Below, one piece after another: positions 16,362 through 25,907 of a stretch of DNA of 60,834 nt. Under the pieces are notes generated by a model that had not been told where the DNA came from, did no database searches, and saw only the letters and a list, made by a program, of their open reading frames with translations. The stretch's first letter is position 1. Each line of letters begins with the position of its first letter. The DNA lies in contig HF988700.1 in NCBI GenBank assembly GCA_000431235.1, positions 1-60,834 on the forward strand. The letters run 5' to 3'. The DNA is from Coprobacillus sp. CAG:698 (GTDB lineage: Bacteria > Bacillota_I > Bacilli_A > ML615J-28 > CAG-698). The translations under genes and the position numbers were made by a program.

Positions 16362-18209
16362 ATGATAAATCTTTTACCAAATGTTGAGAAGGTCAAAATG
16401 TTGACTGGAGCAATCGTTTTAAGCAATCCAATTAAGTATTTCTTTTGTGAGAAAAAAGTAAACGTTTTTATTCTTTTTGATAAAAATACTACTGAAGTTA
16501 AAGATGAATCTTCTTCAGAAATTATTTTTAGAGAAAATAGAGAACTTAGTTTGGAAGCGTATTCCATAACTGTAAATGAAAAAGTTTATATTGAGTATGG
16601 TGGTAGTGCTGGAGCATTTTATGCTGTGCAAACACTTAAAAAATATATGAATGATTATACAGTTCCAAGAATGGAGATTTTTGATAAACCTAAGATTAAT
16701 ATTAGAGGTTTTATGCTTGATATTAGCCGTAATAAGGTACAAAAAGTAACAGAAATTAAAAAACTAATTGACCTTATGGCAGAACTAAAAATGAATCATT
16801 TAGAATTATATGTTGAAGGTTTTTCTTTTGAATACAAAAGCTTTGAAAAATACTTACAAAAAGATGGATTTATTACATTAGAAGAATATATAGATTTGCA
16901 AAATTATGCAAATGATCGTTTTATTGATTTTGTGCCTAATCAAAATGGATTCGGACATATGGCTGATTGGCTCGAACATGATGAATTTAAAGATTTGGCG
17001 GTATGTCCTGGGGGAATTGATTTATGGGGAAGACATCGTGAACCAAGCACATTAAATCCGTTAAATGAGCAATCATTAGAACTGGTAAAGAAAATGTATG
17101 CGGATATGATTCCTCATACAACATCAAAGTATTTTAATATGAATTTTGATGAACCATTTGAATTAGGATATGGTTTAACTGAAGGGTTAAATCGTGAAGA
17201 TCTTTATATTGATTATTTAAATAAAGTTTATAAAGAAGTGAAGAAGTATAACAAGACACCACTTATGTGGGGAGACGTTTTAGTAAGACATGATGATAAA
17301 TGGGATAAAATTCCTCAAGATATGATTTTTATTGACTGGGGTTATGATGCAAATTATCCGTTTAATGCTCATGCAGAGAAGTTAAGTGAAAAAAACGTAT
17401 CGTTTATGTGCGCTCCTGGAACTTGTAGTTGGTCAAGTTTTCTAGGTAGATACATTGATTGGTATGAAAACATCAAAAATGCTGTTGATGCCGTTTATAA
17501 CAATCATGGTCTAGGAGTTGTCTTAGCTGATTGGGGAGATTTCGGTCATTTGCAATTCTTTAATGTTAGTTTGGCACCACTCATTTTTATGGGATTATAC
17601 TCATGGTCTCATAAGGAGGGTTTAATTCTTAACATCAAAGAAGCTTTAAAAGAATATTTAGATGACAAAGAAGGTATTCTATCAGAGATAATGTTAGATT
17701 TAAATAATTATTATCGCTATGATACTGGATATGCTGGTAATGGAACAAAAAGTTTTTATCGATTTATGTGGGCAAGTGTTGCTCTTGATGATACAAAGAA
17801 ACTAAATATTACACCTTATGAATATTATGTATCAAAAGTTGGATTGAATGCTTTATCAGTTAAAAAATATAATATTTTAGAGAATTTCTTTAAATTAAAA
17901 TTAAAAGAGTTAAAGTATGTTGATTGTCAAACAAGTGAACAAAAGTTAATATGTGAAGAATTAAAACAATCAATAGCTTTATTGCAAATGATAGATCACT
18001 TTAGCGTAGCTATTAGCGATAAGATTACATTAGACGAAAAAATCAAATATTTGGATTATGTATTACTTAGCAAAGACAAGTATTTGAAGAAACAAAAAGA
18101 ATTATGGCTTGCAAGAAACAAAGAAGGTGGATTAGAAAAAAGTATGAAGCGTCTTACTGATTTCTTTGCGACTGTAGAGAATATAAAATCATTTCTTTTG
18201 AAGAATTAA
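16362..18209 (+). CDS. GH20 beta-N-acetylhexosaminidase, cytoplasmic
   Basis: The 615-residue enzyme has the GH20 layout: an N-terminal alpha/beta domain (1-110, ending with the AGAFYAVQTLKK helix), then a TIM barrel beginning IRGFMLDISRNKV. The paired catalytic residues are Asp263-Glu264 in NMNFDEP, and GFGHMADWL is a typical barrel motif. It should release terminal GlcNAc or GalNAc by substrate-assisted catalysis. No signal peptide is present, so it works on imported oligosaccharides. AAGGGAGA precedes the ATG. It is the first gene of an operon running to 31722 that supplies binding protein and permeases. Substrate could be chitin-type, host-glycan or muropeptide-derived sugar. Confidence 0.85.
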   Translation: MINLLPNVEKVKMLTGAIVLSNPIKYFFCEKKVNVFILFDKNTTEVKDESSSEIIFRENRELSLEAYSITVNEKVYIEYGGSAGAFYAVQTLKKYMNDYTVPRMEIFDKPKINIRGFMLDISRNKVQKVTEIKKLIDLMAELKMNHLELYVEGFSFEYKSFEKYLQKDGFITLEEYIDLQNYANDRFIDFVPNQNGFGHMADWLEHDEFKDLAVCPGGIDLWGRHREPSTLNPLNEQSLELVKKMYADMIPHTTSKYFNMNFDEPFELGYGLTEGLNREDLYIDYLNKVYKEVKKYNKTPLMWGDVLVRHDDKWDKIPQDMIFIDWGYDANYPFNAHAEKLSEKNVSFMCAPGTCSWSSFLGRYIDWYENIKNAVDAVYNNHGLGVVLADWGDFGHLQFFNVSLAPLIFMGLYSWSHKEGLILNIKEALKEYLDDKEGILSEIMLDLNNYYRYDTGYAGNGTKSFYRFMWASVALDDTKKLNITPYEYYVSKVGLNALSVKKYNILENFFKLKLKELKYVDCQTSEQKLICEELKQSIALLQMIDHFSVAISDKITLDEKIKYLDYVLLSKDKYLKKQKELWLARNKEGGLEKSMKRLTDFFATVENIKSFLLKN

Positions 18210-18238
18210 ATTATTTCTAGTGAAAAGAGGAAACAATA

Positions 18239-21200
18239 ATGAAAAAAATATCTTTTAATAAGAAAATAATGAAAAAAGTTGTTTTGTTAGTTATTTGTGC
18301 CCTACTAGTTGGCTTATTAACATATTCAATTGTTGATAGCTACGTAGATAAACGTCATACAACAACTAATTCAGACAATTCAACAGTTAATATTCCTTCG
18401 GGATCATATCAAGATTACATTAAGAAAAGTGTTGGAATTGAATCAACAAAACTTGATGCTTATGATATTAATGATATTATTGGTACTGATAGTAAACTAC
18501 AATTCCATGAAATTTATGATAGCTATATTAATGCAAAATTAAGTAGTGATATAGTTATCGATGGAACTGAAGGAATAATCAAAAATGCTGAAGATGGCGA
18601 TAATAATTGGCCAAGTAACGATGCTGATATTAATGAATATGATAAATATCTAAATGGTAAAAAAGGTTCATATGTTGGCGAAAAAGGAAGCATAACATTT
18701 GAAATTAAAAATGTCAAAGAAAAAGGATTTTACCATATTGTTCTTAGTTATTTTATTCCAAGAGGTAAAGGATCTGCTGTTCAAAGAAAAATATTAGTAA
18801 ATGATACAGTACTATTTGATGATTTACTAACTATGAACTTCACACGTGAATACACAAATGCTGAAGAAATCAAACAAGACATCAATGGAAATGATTTAAA
18901 GCCTAGTCAAAAAGAAATTTATAAATATCATGAAAATGAATATTTACATGATCCTACTGGTTATATTTCAACTCCTTATTTGATTTTTCTAAACGAAGGT
19001 GATAATACAATTACTTTTGAAAGCATAAAAGAAGGTTTAGTAATTACTGAACTTCGTGTTAGCGATAATCATAATTACAAATTACCAACTTATGAAGAAT
19101 ATGCTAAGAAATACACAGATAAACAAATGACAATTAAGGATATTGAAAATTATAAATATGAAGCAGAAGGTTCTAATAGAACAGCTTCAACACCAACTCT
19201 ATATCCTATTTCTGATAGATCAAGTGCATTAAGTACTCCAAATGATCCAGTAAGAACTAAATATAATGCTATAGGTGGTTCAAAATGGTCTAGTTCAGGT
19301 GACACAATATCTTGGACTGTAAATGTTGAAGAAGAAGGATTTTACCAACTAGCATTTAGAGCTAAACAAGATTTATCTCGTGGTATGTTTGCCACAAGAA
19401 AATTATTAGTTGATGGTGTTCAACCATTTAGTGAAGCTGCTAACTTAAGATTCTACTATAACTCAGATTACCAAATGGTTTCATTAGGTAACAAGGCGGG
19501 AGATATTTATTACTTGTATCTTGAAAAAGGTGAGCACACACTTTCTTTACAAGCTACATTAGGTGATTATGGCTCAGCAATAAGTAGAGTAAATAAGGTT
19601 GTTGATAAATTAAATGATTTATATTTACGTATAATTGCGATAACAACAACTAATCCTGATGATTATACAGATTACAAAATCTATGGTGATAATTCAAGAT
19701 TAGGAACTAATCAAAATGGTGAGAAAATTGATTTACAAAAAATTATGTCATCATGTGCGATTGAGTTAAATGATGTGTCAAAATATATTACAGAATTAAC
19801 TGGTGAAAAGAGTAGTTTAAACAATGTATTAGATAAAATAGTTTTACAAATTGGTGGATACGTTGATTTTGATGGCGATGGAAAAGCTGAAGATGTTGGC
19901 GGATTTGCTAATAAACCACGTAACGTAACGCGTGACTTAAATGCATTTAAAACTAACCTATCTTCTTTAGGAACATGGGTTATGGATGTTCAACAACAAA
20001 CATTAACAATTGAATCATTCTACTTAGCTCCTAAAGGAAGTGAACTTCCAAATGCTAAAGAAGGATTCTTCAAAGGTTTATGGTTTGGAGTTCGTGGATT
20101 CTTTGGTTCATTCTTCTTTGATTATGAATCAATAGGTGTTATCAGTGAAGAAGGATTTGATCACGAAATCGAGGTATGGTTCTTAACAAGTGAATCATCA
20201 GGTCGTGAACAAGCAAATGTTGTTAAGAACTTAATTGATATGTACTTTACATATGAAAACGAAGAATCAGAAAAAGAAGTTCCAAATTACAAAGATTATA
20301 ATTGTAATGTAATTTTAAAAGTTTTAGCTTCAAGTGTTCTACTTCCAGCAACTTTAGCGGGAACAGGACCTGATGTAGCAATCAATGTTGGTGAAGGTTT
20401 ACCAATCAATTATGCTCTCCGTGGAGCTGTATATAATTTGAAAAAGTTTGATGATTTCCAAGAAGTTGTTGATGAAAGATTCACACGTGAAGAAATGATA
20501 CCAATGATGCTTGGAAACATAGACGATCCTAATAGTGGATGTTATGGATTCCCTAACACAGCTAGTTTCTTAGTAATGTTCTATCGTACTGATATCTTTG
20601 AAAAGAATGGTTGGGAAGTTCCTAAGACTTGGGATGATGTTACAAATCTTGTAAAAGAGTTGAGTGTTCAAAATCTAGATTTCTATTTACCTTTAGAAGG
20701 TGCAGGATCAACAATTTTCTCAACAATACTTTATCAAATGGGTGGACAATTCTATAATGACGAACAAACTGCATGTGATTTCTCAACAGAAACTGCTAAG
20801 AAAGCATTTGAACAATGGTGTAGTTATTTCTGTGATTATGGATTTGAAAAATCTGCTAACTTTACAAACAGATTCCGTAGCGGGGAAATGCCAATCGGAA
20901 TTACTGGATACACATTATACAATACACTTTCTGTATTTGCTCCTGATATTGCTGGTAAATGGGCTTTCGCACCTCTTCCAGGATATCAACAAGAAGATGG
21001 TACTATTAACAATAAAGGTGTTTTAAGTTTGACATCAACAATAATCATGGAACAAACTAAACACCCTGAAGAATCATGGGCATTCTTAAAATGGTGGAGT
21101 TCAACAGTTGTTCAAGAAAAATATTCAATTGAAATTGAATCAATTTTAGGAAGTGGAGCTCGTCATAATACTGCTAATATTAATGCATTAGAAAGTCTTC

Positions 21201-21439
21201 CTTGGAGTAAAGATGAATTAGATATATTATTATCACAATTTTATAATGCATTTGGTATTCCTGAAGTTCCTGGTGGATATTACATCGGTCGTAACTTAGA
21301 AAATGCTATTCGTGAAGTAATTAATAATGATTCAAACCCACGTGAAACTCTTGCTGAATATGTAGAATTAATTAATAGTGAGATCACAAGAAAACGTGAT
21401 GAATTTGGTATGTCAACATACAAAGGAGAAGGTAAATAA
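18239..21439 (+). CDS. Membrane-anchored solute-binding protein with two CBM-like domains
   Basis: The 1066-residue protein has an N-terminal membrane anchor (residues ~13-33) without a lipobox Cys. Two related beta-sandwich regions (~85-270 and ~300-450; each with EKGFY or EEGFY and a following R.LLVDG/R.ILVND strand) look like family 6/35 carbohydrate-binding modules. Residues ~600-1040 form a family 1 extracellular solute-binding domain (FYRTDIFEKNGWEVPKTWDD, GITGYTLYN, HPEESWAFLKWW). It would capture oligosaccharide for the permeases encoded 3 nt and about 1 kb downstream. Fusion of glycan-binding modules to the binding protein suggests tethering to a polymer. It is far longer than the usual 400-450 residues. 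Confidence 0.85.
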   Translation: MKKISFNKKIMKKVVLLVICALLVGLLTYSIVDSYVDKRHTTTNSDNSTVNIPSGSYQDYIKKSVGIESTKLDAYDINDIIGTDSKLQFHEIYDSYINAKLSSDIVIDGTEGIIKNAEDGDNNWPSNDADINEYDKYLNGKKGSYVGEKGSITFEIKNVKEKGFYHIVLSYFIPRGKGSAVQRKILVNDTVLFDDLLTMNFTREYTNAEEIKQDINGNDLKPSQKEIYKYHENEYLHDPTGYISTPYLIFLNEGDNTITFESIKEGLVITELRVSDNHNYKLPTYEEYAKKYTDKQMTIKDIENYKYEAEGSNRTASTPTLYPISDRSSALSTPNDPVRTKYNAIGGSKWSSSGDTISWTVNVEEEGFYQLAFRAKQDLSRGMFATRKLLVDGVQPFSEAANLRFYYNSDYQMVSLGNKAGDIYYLYLEKGEHTLSLQATLGDYGSAISRVNKVVDKLNDLYLRIIAITTTNPDDYTDYKIYGDNSRLGTNQNGEKIDLQKIMSSCAIELNDVSKYITELTGEKSSLNNVLDKIVLQIGGYVDFDGDGKAEDVGGFANKPRNVTRDLNAFKTNLSSLGTWVMDVQQQTLTIESFYLAPKGSELPNAKEGFFKGLWFGVRGFFGSFFFDYESIGVISEEGFDHEIEVWFLTSESSGREQANVVKNLIDMYFTYENEESEKEVPNYKDYNCNVILKVLASSVLLPATLAGTGPDVAINVGEGLPINYALRGAVYNLKKFDDFQEVVDERFTREEMIPMMLGNIDDPNSGCYGFPNTASFLVMFYRTDIFEKNGWEVPKTWDDVTNLVKELSVQNLDFYLPLEGAGSTIFSTILYQMGGQFYNDEQTACDFSTETAKKAFEQWCSYFCDYGFEKSANFTNRFRSGEMPIGITGYTLYNTLSVFAPDIAGKWAFAPLPGYQQEDGTINNKGVLSLTSTIIMEQTKHPEESWAFLKWWSSTVVQEKYSIEIESILGSGARHNTANINALESLPWSKDELDILLSQFYNAFGIPEVPGGYYIGRNLENAIREVINNDSNPRETLAEYVELINSEITRKRDEFGMSTYKGEGK

Positions 21440-21442
21440 TTT

Positions 21443-22429
21443 ATGGAAATGAATAATGAACAAAAAATTAGCCTTTGGAAGAAAATAAAAAACTGGTTTA
21501 CTGAAAGAAATAAGAAGATGGACGAATGGAGCCGTAGAAAGCCAATGCGTCGTAAAATCTATTTAAATCGTAAATTATATTTGATGATGTTTCCATACTT
21601 ATTACTATTCTTTACGTTCACAATTGTACCAGTAATTTTAAGTTTCTTATGCAGTTTTACTGATTTTAATATGTTACAATTTCCTCCACACTGGCGTGGT
21701 TGGGATAACTACTTAGATTTATTCTTAGAAGATACAATATTCATTACAGCTGTAAAAAATACACTTATTATAGCTGTAATAGTTGGCCCTGGTGGATATT
21801 TATTATCATTTGTATTTGCTTGGTTAATTAACGAGTTGCCTCGATTCTTGAGAGCTATAGTAACATTTATGTTCTATGCTCCAGCATTAACTGGTGCAGT
21901 ATCAATTTGGGCCTTAATCTTTAGTAGCGACTACTATGGATGGATGAATTCCCTTCTAATAAATATGAATATTATTCGTGAGCCTATCTTATGGCTAAAA
22001 GATCCTAAATGGATTCTTCCAATTGTTATTTTAGTACAATTATGGAGTAGTTTAGGTGTAAACTTCTTAACATTAATTGCAGGTTTAAAAGGTGTTAACA
22101 AAGAATACTACGAAGCTGGTGCAATTGATGGTATTAGAAATAGATGGCAAGAGTTATGGTATATAACACTTCCATGTATAAAAGAACAGTTACTATTTAG
22201 TGCTGTTATTCAGATTTCAAATACATTAGGTGTTGGAGCTATCACAACTGCTTTGTGTGGCTTCCCATCTGTACAATATGCTGGTCATACAATTGTTAAC
22301 CATTTAACCGATTATACAAGTACAAGATATGAGTTAGGTTATGCTTCAGCAATAGCTACACTTCTATTCTTAGCTTCAATTGGATTAAATAGTTTGATTA
22401 GAAAATTAATCAGAAAGGTAGGTTCTTAA
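21443..22429 (+). CDS. CUT1 sugar ABC transporter permease (MalF/UgpA type)
   Basis: The 328-residue protein has a basic cytoplasmic N-terminus and about six membrane segments. The EAA loop YYEAGAIDGIRNRWQELWYITLP contacts the ATPase. It starts 3 nt after the binding-protein gene; its ribosome site lies in the end of that gene. It pairs with the 22432 product. Sugar specificity cannot be read from sequence; the neighbouring GH20 suggests an N-acetylhexosamine oligosaccharide. Confidence 0.9.
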   Translation: MEMNNEQKISLWKKIKNWFTERNKKMDEWSRRKPMRRKIYLNRKLYLMMFPYLLLFFTFTIVPVILSFLCSFTDFNMLQFPPHWRGWDNYLDLFLEDTIFITAVKNTLIIAVIVGPGGYLLSFVFAWLINELPRFLRAIVTFMFYAPALTGAVSIWALIFSSDYYGWMNSLLINMNIIREPILWLKDPKWILPIVILVQLWSSLGVNFLTLIAGLKGVNKEYYEAGAIDGIRNRWQELWYITLPCIKEQLLFSAVIQISNTLGVGAITTALCGFPSVQYAGHTIVNHLTDYTSTRYELGYASAIATLLFLASIGLNSLIRKLIRKVGS

Positions 22430-22431
22430 AC

Positions 22432-23421
22432 GTGGCATTATTCAAGAAAAAAGTTAGTAAGTCTGTTGATGAACTTGAAAAAGAAAAGTTTGAACAGAAA
22501 AATGCTAAAAAAGCTCGTCATATTGATTCTCGTCCTTTCGCAGAAATTTCTAATATGAAAGTAATGAGGAGATCTAAGAAAAAGAAACGTATTAATCGTT
22601 CAAGAGTAGGTGACTTTTTCCTATTCCTATTCTTACTAGTTTCTAGTATTCTTAGTATTCTTCCATTAATAATGATTGTAAACAATGCATTTAAACCATT
22701 AGATGAAATATTTAAATTCCCACCAACTATCTTTGTTATTAATCCAACACTAAATAACTTTGCTGATTTAGGCGTTGTTTTAGGAACATCTTTAGTTCCA
22801 TTCTCTAGATATTTATTCAATACAGTTTATGTGACTATTTTAGGTACATTTGGACATGTTATTGTAGCATCAATGTGTTCATATGTATTATCAAGATATA
22901 ATGTTCCTGGTGGAAAAGTTATCTTCTCATTGATAGTTTATGCATTAATGTTCCCATCAAGTGTTACAGCAACACCAAATTACATTATCCTAAACTGGTT
23001 AGGTTTAATTGATACACACTGGTCAATTGTTCTTCCTGTAATAGGTGGAACATTAGGATTATTCTTAATGAAACAATTTATGGATCAAATTAGTATGGAA
23101 TACATTGAATCAGCAAAACTTGATGGTGCTGGTGAATTCAAAATTTATTGGTCAATAGTAATGCCACTTGTAAAACCTGCTTGGATTACTTTAGTTATTC
23201 TAAACTTCCAAAGCTTATGGAATACATATGGTTCAACAACTATTTATCGTGAAGATTTGAAAATGTTAAGTTATGCAATAAATCAAATTGCCTCAGCAGG
23301 TGTAGCTCGTACAGGTACATTAAATGCTGTACAGTTAGTTATGATAATCGTACCAATTGCCGTATTTATCTTCTCACAAAGTAATGTTATGGAGACAATG
23401 GCACATTCAGGTATGAAGTAA
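22432..23421 (+). CDS. CUT1 sugar ABC transporter permease (MalG/UgpE type)
   Basis: The 329-residue protein starts with GTG at 22432 behind AAGGTAGG. About six membrane segments follow a ~60-residue basic tail, and the EAA loop is YIESAKLDGAGEFKIYWSIV. It forms the heterodimer partner of the 21443 product. No CUT1 ATPase is encoded in the window, so an MsmX-like shared ATPase must energise it. Confidence 0.9.
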   Translation: MALFKKKVSKSVDELEKEKFEQKNAKKARHIDSRPFAEISNMKVMRRSKKKKRINRSRVGDFFLFLFLLVSSILSILPLIMIVNNAFKPLDEIFKFPPTIFVINPTLNNFADLGVVLGTSLVPFSRYLFNTVYVTILGTFGHVIVASMCSYVLSRYNVPGGKVIFSLIVYALMFPSSVTATPNYIILNWLGLIDTHWSIVLPVIGGTLGLFLMKQFMDQISMEYIESAKLDGAGEFKIYWSIVMPLVKPAWITLVILNFQSLWNTYGSTTIYREDLKMLSYAINQIASAGVARTGTLNAVQLVMIIVPIAVFIFSQSNVMETMAHSGMK

Positions 23422-23433
23422 GAGGTGAATATG

Positions 23434-25179
23434 ATGAGACGTATGAAAAAAATATTAAGAAGATTATCAATCTTAGTTCTAGCAATTATTTCGTTTATTG
23501 GTATTAAAACTACTAAAGCTGTTGGATACATGTATTCAAGTGATGGAAAGATTATTGAATCATCTGCTGGATATAGTGTTACTGAAGAAAATATTTTTAA
23601 TACTTTATCAGATTCTTGGAAGAATGGTTTTAATGATGAAACAAGTACATTTAATAGTCCAAGTGATTTGTACATCTATAAAGATGAAATTACTAATGAA
23701 GAAACGATTTATATAGTTGATTCTGAATCTAATAAATTATATATTTTCAACAAGGATTTGGTTTGGACAAAAACAGTTTCAAGATTTCCAATTGATCCAG
23801 GAAAATATACAATAGCGCAATTATCAAAGATTAAAACAGCAACTCAATCAGATTCTAAAGGTACTCTTGCATCAACTTCATTTTGGACTGCTGACTCACA
23901 AAGAAAATATGAATCTGTAAAGAATATACCATTTGCTAATAGAACAAGTGAAGAGAATTTATACATTGATTGTTATGCATTAGCTGGTATATATCGTGGT
24001 AAAAGACCTCTTCGTGATGCAAATTATAAAATAGTTCTTGATGAAAATGAACAAACAGTTTATGAAGATATTTTATGTTTGTGTGATTCAAAAAATAGAC
24101 AGATATTAATTCTAAACCCTAAAACATTTGAAGTAATTCAAATAGTTAGTGAACCAGAAGGTGTTAATTTCACTGCAAAATTTGAACCTGTGAAAATGGT
24201 TGTCGACTCAAGCGGAAGAATGTACGTTATCTCTACTGGTGTATATGAAGGAATATTATTGATCAATTATGATGGCTCATTTATGACATTTGTAGGTGTT
24301 AACTATACAACACTTTCATTCTGGGATGCTCTAAAGAGAAGTCAAAAAACTGAAGAACAACTTGCTCAAGAAACAACAATTCTTCAAACATCATTTAATA
24401 ACTTAACAATTGACAAAAAAGGATTTTTGTATACAGTATCTGGAGCCATTTCAAATGCTGATGGCACAAAATCAACAGATACAATGATCAAAAAAATTAA
24501 TTCAACAAACTCTGATGTATTAAAGAGAAATGGTTATAATAAACCAATTGGTGATTTAATTACTATTAAAACTGGTGCTAATGCTGGTTCTAGTAACTTT
24601 GCGGCAATAACTGTAAATGAATATGGAGTTTACACTGTTGCTGATACAAAAGGTAATAAATTATTTACATATGACAATGAAGGTAATTTATTATATATCT
24701 CAGGTGGTTCTGGACAACAAGTAACAGATATTAAGATTCCTGTAGCTGTAGCATATCAAGGTGAAAACCTATTAGTGTTAGATAAAGGAAACAAATGTGT
24801 TATGCGTTTTAAACCAACTGATTTCGCAAAATCAATTAATAAAGCCGTATATTATGAGTATATTGGTGATGCTGACAAAGCAGCTGATGAATGGCAAAAC
24901 GTTATTCATGCAAATCCTGCATACGAATTAGCATATGTTGGAGTTGGTAAAAAGCTATATGAAGAAGGTAGATACCAAGAGGCAATGTTAAACTTTGAAA
25001 AAGGTGCTGATGTTAAATATTTCTCTAGAGCATATAAGATGTATAGAGATGATATAATTGGCAAATATTTCCCATATGTTGGCGGTGGTATTTTAATTCT
25101 AATAGCTCTTAATATTACACTTAAAGTTGTAAAAAAGGCTAAAAAAAGAAAAACTGGAGTAGAGGAGGATGAACTATAA
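23434..25179 (+). CDS. Exported NHL/beta-propeller protein with TPR and C-terminal membrane anchor
   Basis: The start at ATG 23434 is 6 nt after GAGGTG (23422-23427); ATG 23431 is the alternative. A signal peptide covers residues ~1-30. The main body has NHL-type repeats (IYKDEITNEETIYIVDSES, LLVLDKGNKCVMRFKP), followed by two TPR-like helices (~470-545: ADEWQNVIHANPAYELAYVGVG) and a membrane helix near residue 555 with a basic cytoplasmic tail. It probably sits outside the membrane beside the transporter. Comparable gene sets with YIP1 and DUF5696 proteins occur next to CUT1 transporters in other Firmicutes, from memory. Function is unknown. Confidence 0.75.
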   Translation: MRRMKKILRRLSILVLAIISFIGIKTTKAVGYMYSSDGKIIESSAGYSVTEENIFNTLSDSWKNGFNDETSTFNSPSDLYIYKDEITNEETIYIVDSESNKLYIFNKDLVWTKTVSRFPIDPGKYTIAQLSKIKTATQSDSKGTLASTSFWTADSQRKYESVKNIPFANRTSEENLYIDCYALAGIYRGKRPLRDANYKIVLDENEQTVYEDILCLCDSKNRQILILNPKTFEVIQIVSEPEGVNFTAKFEPVKMVVDSSGRMYVISTGVYEGILLINYDGSFMTFVGVNYTTLSFWDALKRSQKTEEQLAQETTILQTSFNNLTIDKKGFLYTVSGAISNADGTKSTDTMIKKINSTNSDVLKRNGYNKPIGDLITIKTGANAGSSNFAAITVNEYGVYTVADTKGNKLFTYDNEGNLLYISGGSGQQVTDIKIPVAVAYQGENLLVLDKGNKCVMRFKPTDFAKSINKAVYYEYIGDADKAADEWQNVIHANPAYELAYVGVGKKLYEEGRYQEAMLNFEKGADVKYFSRAYKMYRDDIIGKYFPYVGGGILILIALNITLKVVKKAKKRKTGVEEDEL

Positions 25180-25895
25180 TGAATGATACAATTAATGAAT
25201 CAAAATCATTAAACTTTAAATCTACTCTTAAAAAGATTGGCAGTGCCCTTTTGAAGGGATTAAAAGTATTTAAAGAAGAATTTATTACTTATCCATTATA
25301 CATTATGTCACATCCTATTAAAGGATTTGATGACTTCAAACGTGAAAAGAAAGGTAAATTATGGGTTGCGTTTGTTTTCATTGCATTCGTAATTTTCCTA
25401 AATATTATTTCATATCAATTTACAGGATTTATCATTAACCCTAAAAATGATATAACTAAGATTAACACATTTAGAGAAATCTTATCTGTTCTTGGAATCG
25501 TAATTATTATAACAGTTGCCAACTGGAGTATTACGACATTATTTGATGGAAAAGGTAAGATGAAGGAAATATTTATGATGATTTCCTACTCTCTATTCCC
25601 ATTATGTTGGGCTAAATTCATTTGTATTTTTGTAAGTAATTTCCTTACACAAAATGAAGCTGCTTTATATAGCTTAATAAATGGATTAGGAATATTCTTA
25701 ATGTGCTATATGGCCTTCTTTGGGTTCATAAGCATTCATGAATATGGCTTAGTAAAATGTATAGTAACATTAATAGCTACAGCAATAGCGATACTAGTTA
25801 TTTGCTTCATTGGAATTTTAGCATTTGACTTATTCCAAAAAATGTCTGGATTTATTTATACATTATATCAAGAAATATCATTAAGGTATCTATAA
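25179..25895 (+). CDS. YIP1-family-like multi-pass membrane protein
   Basis: This 238-residue protein has a cytoplasmic N-terminus of ~55 residues with YPLYIMSHPIKGFDDFK, a segment typical of bacterial YIP1-domain proteins, then five or so hydrophobic segments. Its ATG overlaps the stop of the previous gene (TAATG), with AGAGGAGG upstream, indicating translational coupling. It likely forms a membrane complex with the NHL/TPR protein and the DUF5696-like protein. No enzymatic motif is seen. Confidence 0.75.
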   Translation: MNDTINESKSLNFKSTLKKIGSALLKGLKVFKEEFITYPLYIMSHPIKGFDDFKREKKGKLWVAFVFIAFVIFLNIISYQFTGFIINPKNDITKINTFREILSVLGIVIIITVANWSITTLFDGKGKMKEIFMMISYSLFPLCWAKFICIFVSNFLTQNEAALYSLINGLGIFLMCYMAFFGFISIHEYGLVKCIVTLIATAIAILVICFIGILAFDLFQKMSGFIYTLYQEISLRYL

Positions 25896-25907
25896 AGGAG
25901 GAGAAAT

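Noticed and set aside
20700..21026. 108-codon + strand frame within the binding protein gene
   Set aside because: Shadow frame inside a clear coding domain.
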